Under the pieces are notes generated by a model. It saw nothing but the letters and a program-made list of their open reading frames with translations. It searched no databases and was not told the DNA's origin. Below, one piece after another: positions 31,579 to 33,623 of a stretch of DNA of 33,623 nucleotides. The translations under genes were made by a program, and so were the position numbers. Within the stretch, counting starts at the first letter, position 1. Each line of letters opens with the position of its first letter. This DNA comes from JACJWR01 sp964556255 (lineage in GTDB: Bacteria > Actinomycetota > Actinomycetes > S36-B12 > UBA10799): the NCBI GenBank assembly GCA_964556255.1, contig CAZKVQ010000033.1, positions 1-33,623 of the forward strand, given 5' to 3'.

Positions 31579-31616
31579 ATTGCTCCCAAGTGTCCCGTAT
31601 GTTGCCTGCGTGTTAC
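31579..31616 (-). promoter_or_regulatory. GlnR-type operator upstream of glnA1
   Basis: On the minus strand four half-sites follow each other with exactly six bases between: GTAAC (31616-31612), GCAAC (31605-31601), GACAC (31594-31590) and GCAAT (31583-31579). The GlnR consensus is GTnAC and GAAAC half-sites alternating at an 11-bp period. The first site is perfect, the next two have one mismatch each and the fourth has two. The spacing and position before glnA1 make chance unlikely. Confidence 0.7.
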
Positions 31617-31670
31617 GCACCCACCCCCGGCGCGTCCGGCGTCGCCGGTGGCCGAATTGCCGACGCGGGT

Positions 31671-31676
31671 TAGCCT
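31671..31676 (+). promoter_or_regulatory. Putative -10 box of a leaderless RDD gene promoter
   Basis: TAGCCT ends six bases before the ATG at 31683, and no ribosome-binding site intervenes. This is the same leaderless layout as seen before map and the module A kinase. Confidence 0.45.
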
Positions 31677-31682
31677 TGGCGC

Positions 31683-32150
31683 ATGGAACGTCGCGACGTC
31701 GCATCCTGGCTGCAGGGCCCCCGGCAGACCCTTGAGGAGCAGGGATACGAATTCGGATACCGCGGGGAGCGGCTGGGCCTGCCTCCGGTGGGTCCCGGAT
31801 CGGTGGCGCCGATCGGCCGCAGGTTGCTGGCGCTGATCATCGACTGGTTCGCATCCATGCTGGTGGCGGGGCTGATCTTCCGAGGTCAGGGTGAAGATCG
31901 TGCGCTCGACACCCTGTTGGTGTTCGCCGTCATGACTATGGTGCTGGTTTCGCTGGGCGGGGCCTCGTTCGGCCACCGCCTGATGGGCGTTCGGGTGGTC
32001 TCGGTCAACAACGGCGGCGCCGTGAACCCGATCAGGGTCATCGGCCGGATCTTGCTGCTGTGCCTGGTGGTACCCGCCGTCATCTGGGACCGTGACGGCC
32101 GCGGCCTGCACGACAAAGCCGCTGAGTCCGTCGTCGTCCGGGCCCGCTGA
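31683..32150 (+). CDS. RDD family membrane protein
   Basis: A 155-residue membrane protein. After a soluble stretch of about 40 residues (WLQGPRQTLEEQGYEFGYRG), the RDD domain starts with APIGRRLLALIIDWFASML, where Arg and Asp give the family its name. Two further hydrophobic segments follow (about 78-95 and 115-135), and it ends with DRDGRGLHDKAAESVVVR, the usual C-terminal block. The family role is not settled; some members take part in ion exchange. The gene is a standard neighbour of glnA1 and lipA in actinobacteria. It converges with the DUF4191 gene, with 34 bp and no clear terminator between. Confidence 0.92.
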   Translation: MERRDVASWLQGPRQTLEEQGYEFGYRGERLGLPPVGPGSVAPIGRRLLALIIDWFASMLVAGLIFRGQGEDRALDTLLVFAVMTMVLVSLGGASFGHRLMGVRVVSVNNGGAVNPIRVIGRILLLCLVVPAVIWDRDGRGLHDKAAESVVVRAR

Positions 32151-32184
32151 TTGCCTGCGGTCCTGCACAAGTCCGACCTCGGTA

Positions 32185-32883
32185 TTAGGCCCTTGGGGGT
32201 CGTTGGACGCGGGAGTTCTTGGGCAGCGGACCCTTGGGGATGGGCAGCGGGTTGCTGTTCTTGGATGCCGCCTCAAGGCGGCGACGAATCTCCGTGACCT
32301 CCGCGGGTCGCAGCACCCGGGGCTCCTTCATCACGGTTCGCTGCAGCTTTGCCAAGGGCACCTCACCCTCGCCATCTCCGACGATGATCTCGGTGATCGG
32401 AACCTCCGGAACCCAACGCTCGGTCTTCTTGCGCTCGTTGGCCAGGAGGTGCTTCACCCGGGTGGGGGAGCCTTCGCCGACCAAGATCACCCCGGGCCGA
32501 CCCACGACCCGGTGCACCAGGTCCTCGTTCTTCGTCACGGCGACGGCCGGGGTTGTGAACCAACCGCTGCGCAGTGAGTTCAGAACGGCGGCGGCGGCGC
32601 CCGCCCGACCCGCGATCTGCGCATAGGCGGCCTTCTCGGCCCGCTTACCGAAGACGAAACTCGTGACCAGCAGGGCCACCGAGACCCCCAGCAGGATCAC
32701 CAGCCCCTTGGTCAGGGCGCCCAGCGGCAGCAGCAGGGCCGCGATGACGAAGATCGCGAGGGTGCCGAGGAACAGGCCCAGCAGGATCCAGCCGATCCGC
32801 GGATCGCTCTGCTTGGTGATCCGATACGTCTCGATGATCTGCTTGATGCGGCCGTTGCCCTGTTTGCCGTCCTTGCGTGCCAT
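32185..32883 (-). CDS. DUF4191 family membrane protein
   Basis: A 232-residue protein of the conserved actinobacterial DUF4191 family, function unknown. A basic N-terminus (KQGNGRIKQIIETYRITKQSD) precedes two transmembrane helices (about 31-50 and 58-80). The cytoplasmic remainder has RAGAAAAVLNSLRSGWFTTP, VVGRPGVILVGEGSPTRV and a basic Pro-rich tail. The ATG at 32883 gives the family N-terminus. It is downstream of the MOSC gene and lipA on the same strand, probably one operon. In many actinobacteria it lies directly after lipA; here the MOSC gene is inserted between. Confidence 0.92.
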   Translation of the reverse strand: MARKDGKQGNGRIKQIIETYRITKQSDPRIGWILLGLFLGTLAIFVIAALLLPLGALTKGLVILLGVSVALLVTSFVFGKRAEKAAYAQIAGRAGAAAAVLNSLRSGWFTTPAVAVTKNEDLVHRVVGRPGVILVGEGSPTRVKHLLANERKKTERWVPEVPITEIIVGDGEGEVPLAKLQRTVMKEPRVLRPAEVTEIRRRLEAASKNSNPLPIPKGPLPKNSRVQRPPRA

Positions 32884-32908
32884 GGGGACAGACTACGCAA
32901 CGATCCGT

Positions 32909-33454
32909 TCAACCCGGTGGATGCGTCCGTACTGCGTCCCCCACGTGGACGTCCCCGGGTCTCTCGACCCAGGCGGTGATACCGCGCAGGTCGAAGGCGG
33001 CCTTGGGGAACTTGTGGGGCTCAGTCCCGTACCGGTGGGCGACCAGGCGACCAGAGATGATGCACGGGTTGTTGACCCCGCCGGTCATCAGGACCGCACC
33101 GGTGGGGAACTCCAGCCGGGTCATCCTGGGCAGGGCTGTCAGACCGGGCACTCCGCTCAGGCAGATATTGTCGGCGATGACGCCGGCCGCCAGTTCGGGG
33201 ATCCCGAGGTTCGCGGCGATCAGGGCTAGCTCCTCGGTGCTTACCAGCGAAACCTGGCGATGGTTTCTGATCTCGGTGCCCTTGGCGTAGACGTGCGAAG
33301 TGCGGCTGTCGGAGAGCATCGTCTCGCCGCTGTGCCGATCACCGATGACTCCGCTGAAGTCCAGTCCCATGGTGGCGACCGGCTGCGGCTCGTCCTGGTC
33401 GCTGGGCCATACGTGCAGCCCGCTCACTACGCCTTCGGCCTGCACCTCAGGCAC
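32909..33454 (-). CDS. MOSC domain protein
   Basis: A 181-residue MOSC domain protein, related to the C-terminal domain of molybdenum cofactor sulfurase and to YiiM/MOSC enzymes that handle sulfur or N-hydroxylated substrates. Visible features are SGVIGDRHSGET near residue 35, a central basic RNHRQVSLVS strand, ADNICLSGVPGL and VNNPCIISGRL with the conserved Cys. It lacks the ferredoxin domain of YiiM. The GTG at 33454 overlaps the lipA stop by eight bases, so it is translated with lipA. A sulfur-related task next to lipoyl synthase, itself a sulfur-insertion enzyme, is suggestive but not proven. Confidence 0.85.
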   Translation of the reverse strand: MPEVQAEGVVSGLHVWPSDQDEPQPVATMGLDFSGVIGDRHSGETMLSDSRTSHVYAKGTEIRNHRQVSLVSTEELALIAANLGIPELAAGVIADNICLSGVPGLTALPRMTRLEFPTGAVLMTGGVNNPCIISGRLVAHRYGTEPHKFPKAAFDLRGITAWVERPGDVHVGDAVRTHPPG

Positions 33455-33623
33455 GCTCCCGGGCGGCCATGGCCGTCTCGTACAACCTGCCCGCTCGGTA
33501 GGACGATCGCACCAGCGGGCCTGACATGACCCCGAGGAAGCCCAATTCGAGCGCTCGGGCCTGCCAGCCGACGAACTCCTCCGGAGGCGCCCAGCGAGTG
33601 ACGGGGTGGTGGCGCGGTGTCGG
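33447..33623 (-). CDS. lipA: Lipoyl synthase, C-terminal part only
   Basis: The last 58 residues of lipoyl synthase, the radical SAM enzyme that inserts two sulfurs into octanoyl-lipoyl domains. The window edge removes the N-terminal part with the iron-sulfur clusters. The visible sequence HHPVTRWAPPEEFVGWQ, then ALELGFLGVMSGPLVRSSYR and AGRLYE is the family's C-terminus, including the RSSYR motif whose Ser ligates the auxiliary cluster. The stop at 33447-33449 lies inside the start region of the MOSC gene. The frame is clear and the identification secure. Confidence 0.96.
   Translation of the reverse strand, partial: PTPRHHPVTRWAPPEEFVGWQARALELGFLGVMSGPLVRSSYRAGRLYETAMAARERA

Overview
The window is chromosomal DNA of a high-GC actinomycete. 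Supporting signs are the NADPH:F420 reductase gene, a glnA2-glnE pair, a separate glnA1, the lipA / MOSC / DUF4191 / RDD / glnA1 neighbourhood, GTG and TTG starts, and TAnnnT boxes placed for leaderless transcripts. No tRNA, rRNA, CRISPR array, phage gene or insertion sequence was seen. A 10-N assembly gap at 9121-9130 shows that this is draft sequence. Genes are closely packed, and the longest stretch without a gene is about 250 bp.

Region 1 (1-8670) is housekeeping: map (partial), a small conserved protein, npdG, panB, nadE, then glnA2 and glnE, closed by a perfect 24-bp inverted repeat. Region 2 (8688-9780) is an Ala-rich secreted protein interrupted by the assembly gap, plus its upstream DNA.

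Region 3 (9781-16351), called module A here, is an extracytosolic electron-transfer locus. A NarL-type two-component system lies upstream of a ferric-reductase-like flavohaem membrane protein, a secreted FMN-binding protein with a flavinylation motif, and an ApbE flavin transferase. A lipoprotein and a second ApbE are encoded divergently. Region 4 (16368-21483) holds a YaaA-like peroxide-stress protein, a six-helix membrane protein, a glutamate-cysteine ligase family 2 enzyme, two small membrane proteins and a secreted endonuclease/exonuclease/phosphatase-fold protein.

Region 5 (21470-26497), module B, looks like a reduced relative of module A. It has a haem-only ferric-reductase-like membrane protein, a third ApbE and two membrane-anchored low-complexity proteins, divergent from an OmpR-type two-component system. 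No recognisable FMN-binding domain is present, so the target of this ApbE is unknown. This is the best candidate in the window for something undescribed.

Region 6 (26494-33623) holds a GT4 glycosyltransferase, a patatin-like phospholipase, a secreted SGNH-like protein, glnA1 with a convincing GlnR-type box, an RDD membrane protein, a DUF4191 membrane protein, a MOSC protein and the 3' end of lipA.

Nitrogen control ties the two ends together. GlnE at one end is expected to adenylylate GlnA1 at the other end, which keeps the target Tyr. GlnA2, next to glnE, appears to have lost it. The two flavin/haem modules and the redox-stress genes between them make the middle of the window a redox neighbourhood.
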